Source of the DNA: Cellvibrionales bacterium UBA4451
GTDB lineage: Bacteria > Pseudomonadota > Gammaproteobacteria > Pseudomonadales > Porticoccaceae
Assembly: GCA_002390285.1 (NCBI GenBank)
Contig: DGPB01000016.1
Span: 62,001 to 126,000 of the forward strand
Direction of reading: 5' to 3'
DNA length: 64,000 nucleotides
In this document: positions 1-10,738 of the stretch, one piece after another
Layout: every line of letters starts with the position of its first letter
Numbering within the stretch: position 1 is the first letter of the stretch
Program-made: the position numbers and the translations under genes
The notes under the pieces: generated by a model
The model's input: the letters and a program-made list of their open reading frames with translations, nothing else
Told to the model about the DNA's origin: nothing
Database searches by the model: none

Positions 1-1309
<1,309 letters not shown>

Positions 1310-1323
1310 CGAGGCTGGGTAAT

Positions 1324-1354
1324 AAAAAAGCTGGCTAAAATAGCCAGCTTTTTT
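1324..1354. terminator. Bidirectional intrinsic terminator after gyrB
   Basis: A perfect 14-bp stem (AAAAAAGCTGGCTA with TAGCCAGCTTTTTT) has a 3-base AAA loop. It carries a U tract on both strands, so it can stop gyrB on the plus strand and the small basic gene on the minus strand. Confidence 0.93.
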
Positions 1355-1365
1355 GGTACACAATG

Positions 1366-1548
1366 TTATACCTCGTGCTGGTGCCAGACATTCCCATCGT
1401 CCTTCCGGCGACCTGCGCTCTTCCTTCGATCGTCCTTACTCGGCTCGAAGCGAACATCATCTCTGCGGTCAGCCTTTTTTCTACGCTGCTCTTTGGGTTG
1501 TTCTGGGCCGTTATAAGTCCCGTTATCAAAAGTATTCATGGCATCCAT
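1366..1548 (-). CDS. Small highly basic protein of unknown function (60 aa)
   Basis: A 60-residue protein very rich in Arg, Lys and Asp, with repeated DRR-type patterns (KKADRRDDVRFEPSKDDRR, KSAGRRKDD) and a C-terminal VWHQHE. I have an impression of similar short RRKxxDRR/VRFEP proteins in related gammaproteobacteria but cannot name a family. No signal peptide or membrane segment is visible. It ends just before the bidirectional terminator, which supports a real transcription unit. ATG codons at residues 1 and 4 are both possible starts, and neither has a decisive ribosome binding site. The overlapping plus-strand frames have no such pattern. Confidence 0.6.
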   Translation of the reverse strand: MDAMNTFDNGTYNGPEQPKEQRRKKADRRDDVRFEPSKDDRRKSAGRRKDDGNVWHQHEV

Positions 1549-1630
1549 TCATCAGTTGTTAATGGTTAACAGGGTAAAAGAAGTTCAGGCGACAGTAAAT
1601 AGGAAGCCAGAATCTATTAATCGCGATTAT

Positions 1631-2356
1631 TTAGGTATGTGAAAGCGTTTTTTGGGTAGATTCAATCCAGCCTTTCACCTGTTCAGTTAGCTGCCGACTG
1701 TCCGCGCCAGTGGTATTTATCGGTTCACCAATAACCACGTGTATACGGCCTGGTCGTTTAATAAAAGTGTGGGCTGGCCAGCAGTATCCGGCATTCTGAG
1801 CCACCGGTAAAATGGGCGCGCCAGCAGCAATAGCAAGGGCTGCACCGCTACGGCCATAGTTTCCGGTCTGCCCTATAGGCGTTCGAGTGCCCTCGGGATA
1901 AATCAGCACATTATTACCCTGGGCCAGACGCTGTTTGCCTTGAGCTAATATTTGTTTCATCGCTTCTCTGGGGTTTCCTCGATTGATGGCAATGGGGTGC
2001 ATAAAGTAAAGCCCCCAGCCAAAAAAAGGAATCCAGAACAATTCTTTCTTGAGAATAGTGCTCACGGGGCGTAAAAGTCGTTGAAGGTAAAAGGTTTCCC
2101 AGCCGGACTGATGCTTACTGAGCACCACGCAGGGGGTGTCTGGGATGTTATTAAGGCCATCAATCTGAAGGGTAATCCCGCAGCTCACGTTGAGCCATTT
2201 AATGATAATAGCATTTGCCCAGGTTGTTACGTTTTGGCGCATACGGTATGGCATTAAAAGGCCAATTGTGCAGGTAATTGTGCCGAAAACTACCAGAACT
2301 ACCCCATAAACCACATAAAATAGTACAGAACGTGTAAAAGCGATAACCGTTTTCAT
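1631..2356 (-). CDS. Lysophospholipid acyltransferase family protein (PlsC-like)
   Basis: A membrane-bound acyltransferase of the 1-acyl-glycerol-3-phosphate acyltransferase family (241 aa). It transfers an acyl chain to a lysophospholipid at the inner membrane. The N-terminus is hydrophobic (about residues 8-35). The catalytic histidine block reads SKHQSGWETF, an HX4E form of the usual HX4D, and the substrate block reads YPEGTRTPIG. The start overlaps the gmhB stop by one base (TAATG), so the genes are translationally coupled. The same pair occurs beside gyrB/glyS in Pseudomonas. This may serve phospholipid synthesis or lysolipid recycling; the sequence does not decide. Confidence 0.9.
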   Translation of the reverse strand: MKTVIAFTRSVLFYVVYGVVLVVFGTITCTIGLLMPYRMRQNVTTWANAIIIKWLNVSCGITLQIDGLNNIPDTPCVVLSKHQSGWETFYLQRLLRPVSTILKKELFWIPFFGWGLYFMHPIAINRGNPREAMKQILAQGKQRLAQGNNVLIYPEGTRTPIGQTGNYGRSGAALAIAAGAPILPVAQNAGYCWPAHTFIKRPGRIHVVIGEPINTTGADSRQLTEQVKGWIESTQKTLSHT

Positions 2357-2928
2357 TATTGTTTATCAGTTTCTTTAGTAGCTAAAAGATAATCTACCAC
2401 TTGAGATAAATCGTCAAATACCTGGGCATGCTGTAGTTCCGTGTCCCGTTGCTCAACTAGCCTGGGCTCAGTTTTGGCACCTTTGCCGGTCCGAACCAGA
2501 ATGGGATTGCAGTGATGAGCAAGCCCCGCCTGGAGGTCTCGCAAGCTGTCACCAATAAGCGGTACACCGCTCAGAGATAATTCAAACTCACTGGCTATGG
2601 CATTGAGCAACCCCGGGGCTGGCTTACGGCAGCCACAGCCATCATCGGGGCCGTGGGGACAGTAGAAAATGCCTCCCAATTCCGCACCAGCATCGGCTAG
2701 AAGGCCCGTTAATTTGGTATGCATCGCCTCGAGGTCATCTAGATCAAACAGGCCGCGGCCAATACCAGACTGATTGGTGGCTACTACTACGGTGTAACCC
2801 GCCTGATAAAGGCGGGCAATGGCGTCGATACTGCCGGACAGGGGAATCCACTCATCCACCGACTTAACATAGGCGTCGGAGTCTTCGTTGATAACCCCGT
2901 CGCGATCGAGGATAACGAGCTTGGTCAT
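2356..2928 (-). CDS. gmhB: D-glycero-beta-D-manno-heptose 1,7-bisphosphate 7-phosphatase
   Basis: A HAD-superfamily phosphatase (190 aa) that removes the 7-phosphate from heptose bisphosphate while ADP-heptose for the LPS core is made. The nucleophile motif DRDGVIN is at residues 8-14. The zinc-binding loop CPHGPDDGCGCRKPAPG is typical of GmhB, and GDSLRDLQAG supplies the late acidic residues. It lies 47 bp after glyS and overlaps the acyltransferase by one base, within a minus-strand glyQ-glyS-gmhB-acyltransferase operon. Its length fits the family. Confidence 0.95.
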   Translation of the reverse strand: MTKLVILDRDGVINEDSDAYVKSVDEWIPLSGSIDAIARLYQAGYTVVVATNQSGIGRGLFDLDDLEAMHTKLTGLLADAGAELGGIFYCPHGPDDGCGCRKPAPGLLNAIASEFELSLSGVPLIGDSLRDLQAGLAHHCNPILVRTGKGAKTEPRLVEQRDTELQHAQVFDDLSQVVDYLLATKETDKQ

Positions 2929-2975
2929 TTTTTTAATGCCATATGGAGCAATATACCAGTCATCAGGTTTGCGAC

Positions 2976-5069
2976 TTATTTCGAAGGAGCCAGCAGTGAA
3001 ATATCCGCTACTTCCAGGAACAGATTGCGGAGTTGCTGCAAAAGAGCCAGCCGATTGTTACGCAAAGTATCATCATCCACCATGACCATGACATCATCGA
3101 AAAACTGATCAACGGGCTGGCGCAATCTGGCCAGTTGCTTCAGCACTTCGGTATAGTCGCGATCTTGCAGGAGTGGTTTTACCTCGGTTGTTAGCTCGGC
3201 CAGAGAAAGGGCCAATGCTTTTTCTGCGCTGTCCACCAGCAGAGTGTTATCCACTTCTACAGGTATCGTGCTGTCGACTTGCTTGGACAGAATATTAGAG
3301 ACTCGTTTATTTGCGGCGGCTAGCGCTGCGGCTTCTGCAAGTTGGTTGAAGGCATGAACCGCCTGAACCCGCTGGTGAATATCCAGTGGATTGCTAAGTT
3401 GCCTTGCGGCAACAGCCTGAAAGACTTCAGTTGGAATATTTTCATCTTCATACCAAGACCTGAGGCGATCTATAATGTAAGTAAGCACTTGCTTACTTGT
3501 GGCTTTAATAGCACCAGAATCAGTGCCTAAACTAGTATGCTGAGAGACAGCGGCAGTCAATACTTCATGAAGATCGAGGTCGATGCCACGCTCCACAATA
3601 ATCCTTAAGACACCGAGGCTTGCGCGCCGGAGGGCAAAGGGATCCTTGGATCCGGTGGGAGGCTGACCAATACCAAAAATACCCACTAACGTGTCCAGCC
3701 TATCAGCGAGTGCTAGCGTGGCACCCGTGGCGGTAATGGGAATGGCATCACCGGCAAAGCGGGGTAAATACTGCTCAAATAAGGCTTCGGCGACTTCGGC
3801 GTGCTCGCCATCATTGATGGCATAGTAGCGGCCCATTGTTCCCTGCAGGTCGTCAAATTCACCGACCATTTCGCTTACCAGATCAGACTTACTTAACTCG
3901 GCCGCTCTTCTTGCCAAGGGTGGCTCTGCGCCCGTCATGGGGGCCAATATTTCAGCCAGTCGTGCAACTCGCTCAGTCTTGTCAAAAACCGAACCAAGCT
4001 TGGCCTGGAAGACAATACTTTTCAAAGATTCGCGGCGGACTTCAAGGGTAGATTTTTTATCAGTTTCGTAGAAAAAAGCCGCATCGGCCAATCGTGGACG
4101 AATAACCCGCTCGTTACCATTGATAACCTGTGCTGGATCCTTACTCTCGATATTGGCCACGGTGATAAACATCGGCAGTAGCTGTCCATCGCTATTCACC
4201 ACATGGAAATACTTCTGATGTTCCGCCATTGAAGAAACCAATGCTTCAGAGGGGACGGCCAAAAAACGCTCTTCAAAACGGCCAAGCAACGGAACGGGCC
4301 ACTCATTGAGAGCGGTCACTTCATTAAGCAGGGCATCACTAATCACAGCCACACCGCCAGCATTCTCGGCAGCTGTTATCACACCTTGGCGAATTAGCTC
4401 TCGGCGCTCAGCAAAATTAGTGATGACATGAGCTGAACGAAGACTGTCTTCATAACGTGATGGCGACTGAATAGCGATATCGCCTTTACTATGAAAGCGA
4501 TGCCCGCGGCTGGTATTTCCGGCAGAAAGCCCCATCACCTGTGCGTTGACTATATCATTGCCCAGTAGCATCACTATCCAGTGAACCGGGCGTACAAACT
4601 CCTCGCGGCGAGCACCCCAGCGCATTCTTTTCGGAATGGGAAGTGCCGCCAGTGCAGCTTCAACAATGGGGCCAAGCAAATTCGTCGTTATGCGGCCTGG
4701 CTCAGTAGCACGATGGCACAGCTTGTCCTGCTTCCCATCATTTTCGATTTTATTGGCTAGCTCATCGACGGGAACACCGTTTTTCTTAGCAAACGCCTCC
4801 GCAGCACGACTAGGGCTGCCATCGGCATCAAAGGCAACCTTGACTGGCGGGCCCCAGGCAATAATTTCTTTAGTGGGCGCCTGCTCGTCTAATCCTTTAA
4901 TAACAACCGCAAGGCGGCGAGGTGCGGCAAAGGTCTGTACTTCGCCAAACGCAAGCTGTTCTGTGCTAAGCCGAGTGAGAATTTCATCGCGGAATGCATT
5001 AGACAGGGTCAGCAGCGCCTTGGGAGGGAGTTCTTCGGTGCCTATCTCGACTAAAAAATCAGCGCTCAT
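2976..5069 (-). CDS. glyS: Glycyl-tRNA synthetase beta subunit
   Basis: The beta subunit of the tetrameric (alpha2 beta2) bacterial glycyl-tRNA synthetase, which helps bind and edit tRNA-Gly. At 697 aa it has the normal length. The N-terminus [19 protein letters not shown] is the family signature. An HD-like central part and the C-terminal anticodon-binding DALR-like part follow. The start overlaps the glyQ stop as ATGA, so the subunits are translationally coupled. Long open frames on the opposite strand inside this gene are composition shadows. Confidence 0.97.
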   Translation of the reverse strand: MSADFLVEIGTEELPPKALLTLSNAFRDEILTRLSTEQLAFGEVQTFAAPRRLAVVIKGLDEQAPTKEIIAWGPPVKVAFDADGSPSRAAEAFAKKNGVPVDELANKIENDGKQDKLCHRATEPGRITTNLLGPIVEAALAALPIPKRMRWGARREEFVRPVHWIVMLLGNDIVNAQVMGLSAGNTSRGHRFHSKGDIAIQSPSRYEDSLRSAHVITNFAERRELIRQGVITAAENAGGVAVISDALLNEVTALNEWPVPLLGRFEERFLAVPSEALVSSMAEHQKYFHVVNSDGQLLPMFITVANIESKDPAQVINGNERVIRPRLADAAFFYETDKKSTLEVRRESLKSIVFQAKLGSVFDKTERVARLAEILAPMTGAEPPLARRAAELSKSDLVSEMVGEFDDLQGTMGRYYAINDGEHAEVAEALFEQYLPRFAGDAIPITATGATLALADRLDTLVGIFGIGQPPTGSKDPFALRRASLGVLRIIVERGIDLDLHEVLTAAVSQHTSLGTDSGAIKATSKQVLTYIIDRLRSWYEDENIPTEVFQAVAARQLSNPLDIHQRVQAVHAFNQLAEAAALAAANKRVSNILSKQVDSTIPVEVDNTLLVDSAEKALALSLAELTTEVKPLLQDRDYTEVLKQLARLRQPVDQFFDDVMVMVDDDTLRNNRLALLQQLRNLFLEVADISLLAPSK

Positions 5070-6016
5070 TGTTTCGCCTCCGCAGCCTGTTGCCTTACTT
5101 CGTCAGCCAGTGCCGTTGGTGCCAGTGGAAAGCCTAGCGCCAATCGAGATTCAAAATAGGCTTTGGCCACAGCCCGGGCTAAGGTGCGAACGCGTAAAAT
5201 AAACCGCTGGCGCTCAGTCACCGAAATAGCGTGGCGGGCATCCAGCAGGTTAAAGGCGTGGGAGGCTTTCATGACCATTTCGTAGGCGGGTAATGGCAGG
5301 CCTTTTTCGATCAGGCGCTGACTCTCTCGCTCGTAGGTGTCGAAGCTCTGGAACATGAAGTCCACATCCGCCTCTTCAAAGTTGTAGGCTGACATCTCCA
5401 CTTCATTTTGATGGAACACGTCACCGTAGGTCACTTTACCTGCCGGGCCTTCGGTCCAAACCAGGTCATAAATACTGTCCACACCCTGTAGGTACATGGC
5501 AATACGCTCAAGCCCATAGGTGATTTCACCGGTGACAGGGAAACACTCCAGTCCACCTACTTGCTGAAAATAGGTAAACTGGGTTACTTCCATGCCATTC
5601 AGCCAGATTTCCCAACCAAGACCCCAGGCGCCCAGCGTGGGTGATTCCCAGTTGTCTTCAACGAAACGGATATCGTGAACAGTGGGATCGATACCCAGCT
5701 CGCGAAGGGATTCCAAATACAAATCCTGAATATTATCCGGGGAGGGCTTCAGTACCACCTGAAATTGGTAATAGTGTTGCAGCCGATTAGGGTTTTCACC
5801 GTAGCGGCCATCGGTGGGACGGCGGCAGGGTTGAACATAAGCACTGTTCCAGGTTTCTGGCCCAATAGCGCGCAAAAAAGTGGCCGGATGGAACGTACCC
5901 GCGCCCACTTCCATGTCCAGTGGTTGCAAAATAACGCAGCCCTGACGAGACCAAAATTGTTGTAAAGCTAAAATTAGCCCCTGGAATGTCGAAACATCCG
6001 GTGTAGTTTGTGACAC
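5066..6016 (-). CDS. glyQ: Glycyl-tRNA synthetase alpha subunit
   Basis: The catalytic alpha subunit of glycyl-tRNA synthetase, a class II aminoacyl-tRNA synthetase (316 aa, the usual length). The start region contains [18 protein letters not shown] and [20 protein letters not shown]. The conserved segments [20 protein letters not shown] and [19 protein letters not shown] are present. It is first in the minus-strand operon glyQ-glyS-gmhB-acyltransferase. The promoter should lie in the 294-bp gap to the divergent DUF2959 gene; I could not pick convincing -35/-10 boxes there. Confidence 0.97.
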   Translation of the reverse strand: MSQTTPDVSTFQGLILALQQFWSRQGCVILQPLDMEVGAGTFHPATFLRAIGPETWNSAYVQPCRRPTDGRYGENPNRLQHYYQFQVVLKPSPDNIQDLYLESLRELGIDPTVHDIRFVEDNWESPTLGAWGLGWEIWLNGMEVTQFTYFQQVGGLECFPVTGEITYGLERIAMYLQGVDSIYDLVWTEGPAGKVTYGDVFHQNEVEMSAYNFEEADVDFMFQSFDTYERESQRLIEKGLPLPAYEMVMKASHAFNLLDARHAISVTERQRFILRVRTLARAVAKAYFESRLALGFPLAPTALADEVRQQAAEAKQ

Positions 6017-6310
6017 CTAGGATCCCCTGTAGCATGCAAAGCCGACAATTATAAGGTCGCAACCCGTGAATAGTAAGGGTTTTCATCTAACAGGGCCTGT
6101 TTCAAATGGCTTGGAAACATTGCTGCTGTTTGCTCTGATATATTATTTGTCAAATGGGTTTGATAAGGTTGATCAATCACCAGAACAAGAGGTCGGTAGC
6201 TGCGATAAACTGAAGCACGTTATATGAACACCGCGGTGGTTTTGGGGTAATTAAATTGATGAAAAATCGCTGAGACCGAGCCATAACATGAAGGAAAGGA
6301 AGTTTACGGA

Positions 6311-6946
6311 ATGAAAAAGATCGTTTTATTCACCTTGCTAATACTACTGGCCGGTTGCGAAACCGCCTATTACGATGCTTGGGAGCAGGTTGGTGTCCAT
6401 AAGCGGGATATTCTGGTGGACCGGATTGAAGAGACTCAGGAGGCTCAGGAGAAAACCCAGGAACAGTTCAAAGACGCTCTAGAGCAGTACCGTGCTGTGG
6501 TCAATTTTGATGGTGGTGATCTGGAAAAACGCTATAACAAACTCAACGCAGAGTATGAGGATAGCGACCAAGCCGCTAAGGCTATAAGTGGTCATATAGA
6601 TAGTGTTGAGGATGTGGCAGAAGATCTGTTTGACGAGTGGGAGGATGAGCTTGCACAGATACAGAACCGTACCCTACGGGACGATAGTGCCAAGAAGCTT
6701 CACGATACGCGCTACAAATACCAGCAAATGGTCAAGTCTATGCGTAAGGCAGAAAAAAGCGTTCATCCGGTATTAACCACGTTACGGGATCAGGTTTTAT
6801 ATCTCAAACACAATCTCAATGCCCAAGCGATCTCAGCCCTTAAGGGCGAGCTGAGCACGATCAACAGTGACGTGAACACGTTGATTCTCGATATGCAAAA
6901 GTCCATAGATGAAGCTAACCTCTTTATAAACCGAATAAAGAACTGA
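6311..6946 (+). CDS. DUF2959-family lipoprotein
   Basis: A predicted lipoprotein of 211 aa whose role is not established. The signal peptide [16 protein letters not shown] has a lipobox with Cys16. The mature protein is highly charged, rich in Glu, Gln, Asp and Lys, and probably almost entirely alpha-helical coiled coil (for example [20 protein letters not shown]). Pattern and length match the DUF2959 family of proteobacterial lipoproteins. A good ribosome binding site (AAGGAAG) precedes the ATG. cysK follows 28 bp downstream on the same strand, so the two may be co-transcribed. Confidence 0.88.
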   Translation: MKKIVLFTLLILLAGCETAYYDAWEQVGVHKRDILVDRIEETQEAQEKTQEQFKDALEQYRAVVNFDGGDLEKRYNKLNAEYEDSDQAAKAISGHIDSVEDVAEDLFDEWEDELAQIQNRTLRDDSAKKLHDTRYKYQQMVKSMRKAEKSVHPVLTTLRDQVLYLKHNLNAQAISALKGELSTINSDVNTLILDMQKSIDEANLFINRIKN

Positions 6947-6974
6947 GCACGCAACGCACAAACGAGGCACCAAC

Positions 6975-7886
6975 ATGAAGTACAACAATATTCTCGAAAC
7001 CATTGGCGACACACCGCATATTCGCCTTGGCAAATTGTTTCCCGGTGACATAGAAGTTTGGATGAAAGCCGAACGATTTAATCCAGGCGCCAGTATTAAG
7101 GACCGCATCGGTTTGGCCATGATCGAGGATGCAGAAACAAAGGGCTTGATCAACAAAGACACCCTTATTATTGAGCCCACCTCTGGGAATACTGGTATTG
7201 GTTTGGCGATGGTCTGTGCGGTCAGGGGTTATCGATTGGTGCTCACCATGCCGGAATCCATGTCTATTGAGCGTCGACGCTACCTCAAAGCCCTTGGTGC
7301 CGAGCTCGTATTAACCCCAAAAGAATTGGGTATGGGGGGCTGTATCGAGAAAGCCAACCAATTGCTGGCAGAAAACGATAACGCCTGGATGCCCCAACAG
7401 TTTAACAATCCCGCCAACGTACAAGTACATCGGGATACTACCGCCAAGGAAATTCTGGCCGATTTTCCCGACGGCATCGATTATTTGATTACGGGTGTGG
7501 GTACGGGCGGCCATATTACTGGTTGTGCAGAAGTGCTAAAGGAAAAGTTTCCCAATACTAAGGTGTTGGCTGTAGAGCCAACGAAGTCCCCAGTGATTAG
7601 TGGGGGCGCAAAGGGTTTACACAGAATCCAGGGTATTGGTGCTGGGTTTATCCCTGGTGTACTGAATACAGCAATTCTTGATGGTACTGTTCAGGTTACC
7701 GATGAAGACTCTTTTGAGATGACCCGCCGCTGCGCCCAGGAAGAGGGTATTTTTGTAGGTATTTCATCAGGAGCCAGTCTTGCTGCTGTGCAGCAAACGC
7801 TTCATGAGATCCCTGCAGGTAGTACCGTTTTAGTCTTTAGCTACGACACAGGCGAACGTTACCTCTCCATTGAAGATTTGTTTTAA
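6975..7886 (+). CDS. cysK: Cysteine synthase A (O-acetylserine sulfhydrylase)
   Basis: A PLP enzyme (303 aa) that makes L-cysteine from O-acetylserine and sulfide in the cytoplasm. The PLP lysine is K42 in NPGASIKDR. The substrate loop TSGNTG is at residues 69-74, the phosphate-binding loop is [10 protein letters not shown], and ISSGAS and GERYLS lie near the end. The segment [14 protein letters not shown] is of the CysK type, not the CysM type, so I call cysteine synthase A. It is followed by an intrinsic terminator. Confidence 0.94.
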   Translation: MKYNNILETIGDTPHIRLGKLFPGDIEVWMKAERFNPGASIKDRIGLAMIEDAETKGLINKDTLIIEPTSGNTGIGLAMVCAVRGYRLVLTMPESMSIERRRYLKALGAELVLTPKELGMGGCIEKANQLLAENDNAWMPQQFNNPANVQVHRDTTAKEILADFPDGIDYLITGVGTGGHITGCAEVLKEKFPNTKVLAVEPTKSPVISGGAKGLHRIQGIGAGFIPGVLNTAILDGTVQVTDEDSFEMTRRCAQEEGIFVGISSGASLAAVQQTLHEIPAGSTVLVFSYDTGERYLSIEDLF

Positions 7887-7915
7887 CAAATGATTTTTCC
7901 ATATCGAAAACCGTT

Positions 7916-7944
7916 AAACCCTGGGCAGAACCCCGGGGTTTTTT
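7916..7944 (+). terminator. Intrinsic terminator after cysK
   Basis: The stem AACCCTGGG pairs with CCCGGGGTT (one T-G pair) around a 6-base loop and is followed by a T run. It lies about 30 bp after the cysK stop and separates cysK from the AT-rich cassette. Confidence 0.85.
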
Positions 7945-8034
7945 GTCTCGGGCCAGAATAGCTAAGGGCGGGCAAAGGTCTACACTACGAATAGTTCATT
8001 TAGTCGTTAATTTAAAAATATCGGAAAATAAAAC

Positions 8035-8957
8035 ATGAATAAAAAAAGAATAAATTCGCTATTTACTTGTGCCGCTTGGGCTTAGGGTTGGTCTTATCAA
8101 GCAGTGTTGTGGCAGACCATCATTGGGATACCATTGAATACCAAACAATACCGATAAAAGAAAACCTTTATGTGATGATTGCCGAAGGTGGCAATTTAGC
8201 CGTATCTATTGGCGAAGATGGGACCTTTTTAATTGATGATCAATTTGCTCCGTTGACAGGAAAAATTGTAGATAAAATAAAAAAAATGGGCGGAGACAGC
8301 CCGCGGTTTTTGATTAACACCCACTGGCATTATGACCACACAGGGGGTAATGAAAACTTGGGTAAAGCCGGAACAATAATCGTAGCTCAGGACAATGTGC
8401 GCAAGCGGTTGTCGGTTGATAGCAGGCTCACCGCATTTAATGCCGATATACCCGCTTCACCTAAGCAAGCTCTACCAGTTATTACCTTTGGTACAGATAC
8501 CAGCTTTCACCTCAATGGTGAAACCATCCAAGCGTTTCATGTCCATCATGCACACACTGACGGGGATACAGTGGTGCACTTTAAAAATGCCAACGTCATC
8601 CATACAGGAGATGTCTGGTTTAACGGATTTTATCCCTTCATCGATGTGGAGCATGGTGGCAGCCTTGCTGGGGTTATTGCCGCCACTACAACTATTATTG
8701 ATATGTCGGACGAAAACACCGTCATTATTCCAGGACATGGTCCGGTGGGAAATAAAGCCGCATTAATGGAATACAGAAACATGCTCCGCAACGTTTTGAC
8801 GCGCCTACGAGAGCTCAAGGCTGAGGGAAAAACAGCAGATGAAGTAGTTGTCGTAAAACCAACTAAAGAATTAGATGCGATTTGGGGTGGCGGTTTTTTA
8901 AAGCCAGACCAGTGGGTCAACATTATTTATAGCGGCCTGGAGATGCCAGACAAATGA
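8035..8957 (+). CDS. Secreted metallo-beta-lactamase-fold hydrolase; frameshift in the signal peptide
   Basis: A zinc hydrolase of the metallo-beta-lactamase superfamily. The HxHxDH zinc motif appears as THWHYDHTGG, with later ligands in HTGDVW and PGHGPVG. The substrate is unknown. The long frame has only a TTG start at 8067, with no ribosome binding site, and begins in the middle of a hydrophobic segment (LGLGLVLSSSVVA). An ATG at 8035, preceded by GGAA, opens another frame (MNKKRINSLF...) that hits TAG after 16 codons. One extra A in the A7 run at 8041-8047 would join the two into MNKKKNKFAIYLCRLGLGLV..., a complete Sec signal peptide. The gene is therefore a fresh frameshift, a slippage-dependent gene, or a sequencing error. 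Its stop overlaps the next gene as ATGA. Confidence 0.85.
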
Positions 8958-9520
8958 TTTTCTTTCGTGCAGCAAAAAGAGAGGACTCTCGAGCCATCGC
9001 GGAGTTATACAGCATCTCTTCTGATGGTGTGGCTGATTATATATGGGCAAAATCGGTCAAGCTCGGAGAAGATGTTCTGGATGTAGGCGAACGGCGCTAT
9101 GAAAATGAAGACAATGTGTTCAGTTATAAAAATTGTACGATTGTTGAGGTTGGTGGTGAAATTGCAGGGATGATGGTGGCCTTCCCTATGAGCGCATCTG
9201 GCGACGTGGGAGAAGATCCTGTGCTGGCGCCCTACAGTCGATTAGAGGAAGACAATAGTTATTACATTTGCGGCATGGCATTATATCCAGAGCACCGTGG
9301 AAAAGGAGTTGGCCATCAGTTTCTGGCATTGGCTAAACAACAGGCCCAGCTGCGGCGCTTTAATAAATTAAGCCTGTTAGTCTTCGAAGAAAATACCGGA
9401 GCAAAACGGTTGTATGATGAGCAAGATTATAAAGAGGTTCGCCGTCAAACTATTGTCCCCCACCCGCTAATTCCACATACAGGTGATGTGATTTTAATGG
9501 TAAAAATATTAGATGAGTAA
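8954..9520 (+). CDS. GNAT-family N-acetyltransferase
   Basis: A GCN5-related acetyltransferase (188 aa). The acetyl-CoA binding motif A appears as GMALYPEHRGKGVGHQFL, followed by a motif-B-like SLLVFEENTGAKRLYDEQDY. The N-terminus IFFRAAKREDSRAIAELY is typical of the fold. The acceptor substrate cannot be told. The gene overlaps the preceding metallo-hydrolase by 4 bases (ATGA), and the ceramidase-like gene follows 22 bp later, so the three look like one operon. Base composition is AT-rich, as in its neighbours. Confidence 0.88.
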   Translation: MIFFRAAKREDSRAIAELYSISSDGVADYIWAKSVKLGEDVLDVGERRYENEDNVFSYKNCTIVEVGGEIAGMMVAFPMSASGDVGEDPVLAPYSRLEEDNSYYICGMALYPEHRGKGVGHQFLALAKQQAQLRRFNKLSLLVFEENTGAKRLYDEQDYKEVRRQTIVPHPLIPHTGDVILMVKILDE

Positions 9521-9542
9521 TTAACTAAATAGAAATAATAAA

Positions 9543-10301
9543 ATGAAGTTAATAGTAGTTTTAATTATTTTAATAACAGTTACGTTATTTTTTGTTATTG
9601 ATCCCATATCACAGCCACAAAATTATTATGATTTTTCCGACTATATTAATTACTATGGAATTAATAATTTCTGTAATGTAATTTCAAACATACCATTTAT
9701 AATTGTTGGGTTAGTCGGCTTGTTTCTTAATAAAAAACAAAAACTAAACCACGATAATTATTCAACAACACCTGTTTATAGTCTTTTCTTTTTGGGTGTA
9801 TTCCTAACGGGCTTTGGCTCATCCTGGTTTCACCTCAATCCTAATAATGAAACACTGGTGTGGGATCGCTTACCTATGACCATGGGTTTTATGGCGTTGA
9901 CGGTCGGGCTCCTATCAGAATATTTTAAGCGAGAGCTACAAAAACAATTACTTTATCCGTTTATTTTTATCGGTTTTTTCAGTGTCATGTATTGGTATTT
10001 TACAGAGAAAGCAGGAAGAGGCGATTTACGGTTGTATGCCCTAGTGCAATTTGTACCCTTAATAATCATTCCTGCTGTGGCGTTAACCCATAAATCTCGT
10101 TACACCCGAAGTTTGGATTTGATCTGGTTACTTACTTTCTACGTTCTCGCCAAGGTGGCAGAGCACTATGACCAAGCTATACATCAGGTGCTGGGTCTGA
10201 TCAGTGGCCATAGTCTTAAGCATTTATTAGCAGCGGGAGCGACCTACATACTGTTGCGAATGTTGTTACGGCGAAAATTATTATGTAACCAGAGTCATTA
10301 A
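9543..10301 (+). CDS. Alkaline ceramidase-like integral membrane hydrolase (CREST superfamily)
   Basis: A polytopic membrane protein (252 aa) with about seven hydrophobic segments. The CREST metal-site pattern seems complete: S-x3-H at S93/H97 (GSSWFHL), Asp108 in VWDRLPMTMGFMALT, and H-x3-H at H223/H227 (SGHSLKHLLAA). The segments GINNFCNVISNIPF and GDLRLYALVQFVPL also match bacterial ceramidase-domain proteins. Family members are predicted amide-bond lipid hydrolases; the bacterial substrate is not known and ceramide itself is unproven here. The first half is markedly AT-rich, unlike most of the window, which suggests transfer. It is the third gene of the metallo-hydrolase / GNAT / ceramidase cassette. 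Confidence 0.85.
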   Translation: MKLIVVLIILITVTLFFVIDPISQPQNYYDFSDYINYYGINNFCNVISNIPFIIVGLVGLFLNKKQKLNHDNYSTTPVYSLFFLGVFLTGFGSSWFHLNPNNETLVWDRLPMTMGFMALTVGLLSEYFKRELQKQLLYPFIFIGFFSVMYWYFTEKAGRGDLRLYALVQFVPLIIIPAVALTHKSRYTRSLDLIWLLTFYVLAKVAEHYDQAIHQVLGLISGHSLKHLLAAGATYILLRMLLRRKLLCNQSH

Positions 10302-10413
10302 CTGTAGCTATCAGTTGCATAGTTGAAATCAAGTGGAGCTATCAAGGAGCCTGGAGTTATAGTATTACCCAATGATTAGGTAGGTTAGATTAAGCACATA
10401 CAGGAGATACCCT

Positions 10414-10659
10414 ATGCAACGCTATACAATTTTTGGACATCAAGCCTGTGGTTTTTGCCGCCAAGCTAAAGCAGTGCTGGAATCTAAAGATCTACCCTTC
10501 CGCTATGTGGATATTCATGAAGAAGGCATTAGTCCAGCCGATTTAGCAGAAACAGTGGGTAAACCCGTGAGCACGGTTCCTCAAATTTTCTACGGTGAAG
10601 AGTATGTGGGTGGTTATCAAGAGTTAATGCAGCGTTTAGAGGACGCGGATGTCGCTTGA
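10414..10659 (+). CDS. Glutaredoxin (dithiol, GrxA-like)
   Basis: A small thioredoxin-fold reductase (81 aa) that uses glutathione to reduce disulfides. The dithiol active site CGFC lies at residues 12-15. The glutathione-site TVP motif appears in VSTVPQIFYGEEYVGGYQEL. The length fits a class I glutaredoxin. An AGGAGAT ribosome binding site precedes the ATG. It stands alone and ends before a bidirectional terminator. Confidence 0.93.
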   Translation: MQRYTIFGHQACGFCRQAKAVLESKDLPFRYVDIHEEGISPADLAETVGKPVSTVPQIFYGEEYVGGYQELMQRLEDADVA

Positions 10660-10691
10660 AACAAAGTAGACAATAGATACTTAGGCGAAAA

Positions 10692-10721
10692 AAAAGGGGG
10701 CAACCAATGGGGCCCCCTTTT
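10692..10721. terminator. Bidirectional terminator between grx and the FKBP gene
   Basis: A 10-bp perfect stem AAAAGGGGGC / GCCCCCTTTT has a 10-base loop and T runs on both strands. It lies between two convergent genes. Confidence 0.9.
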
Positions 10722-10738
10722 CTAATAGTTGCTTTGTA

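Noticed and set aside
4636..5202. 188-aa open frame opposite glyS/glyQ
   Set aside because: It lies wholly antisense to two certain genes, has Ser/Pro-rich composition typical of shadow frames, and no family motif.
6017..6310. Riboswitch or T-box-like leader before glyQ
   Set aside because: The 294-bp gap shows no recognisable glycine aptamer or terminator/antiterminator pair.
8039..8050. Classical dnaX-type -1 frameshift heptamer (A AAA AAG) in the metallo-hydrolase leader
   Set aside because: The heptamer occurs, but its codon phase does not match the reading frame from ATG 8035, and I saw no downstream stem-loop. Slippage on A7 by another route remains possible.
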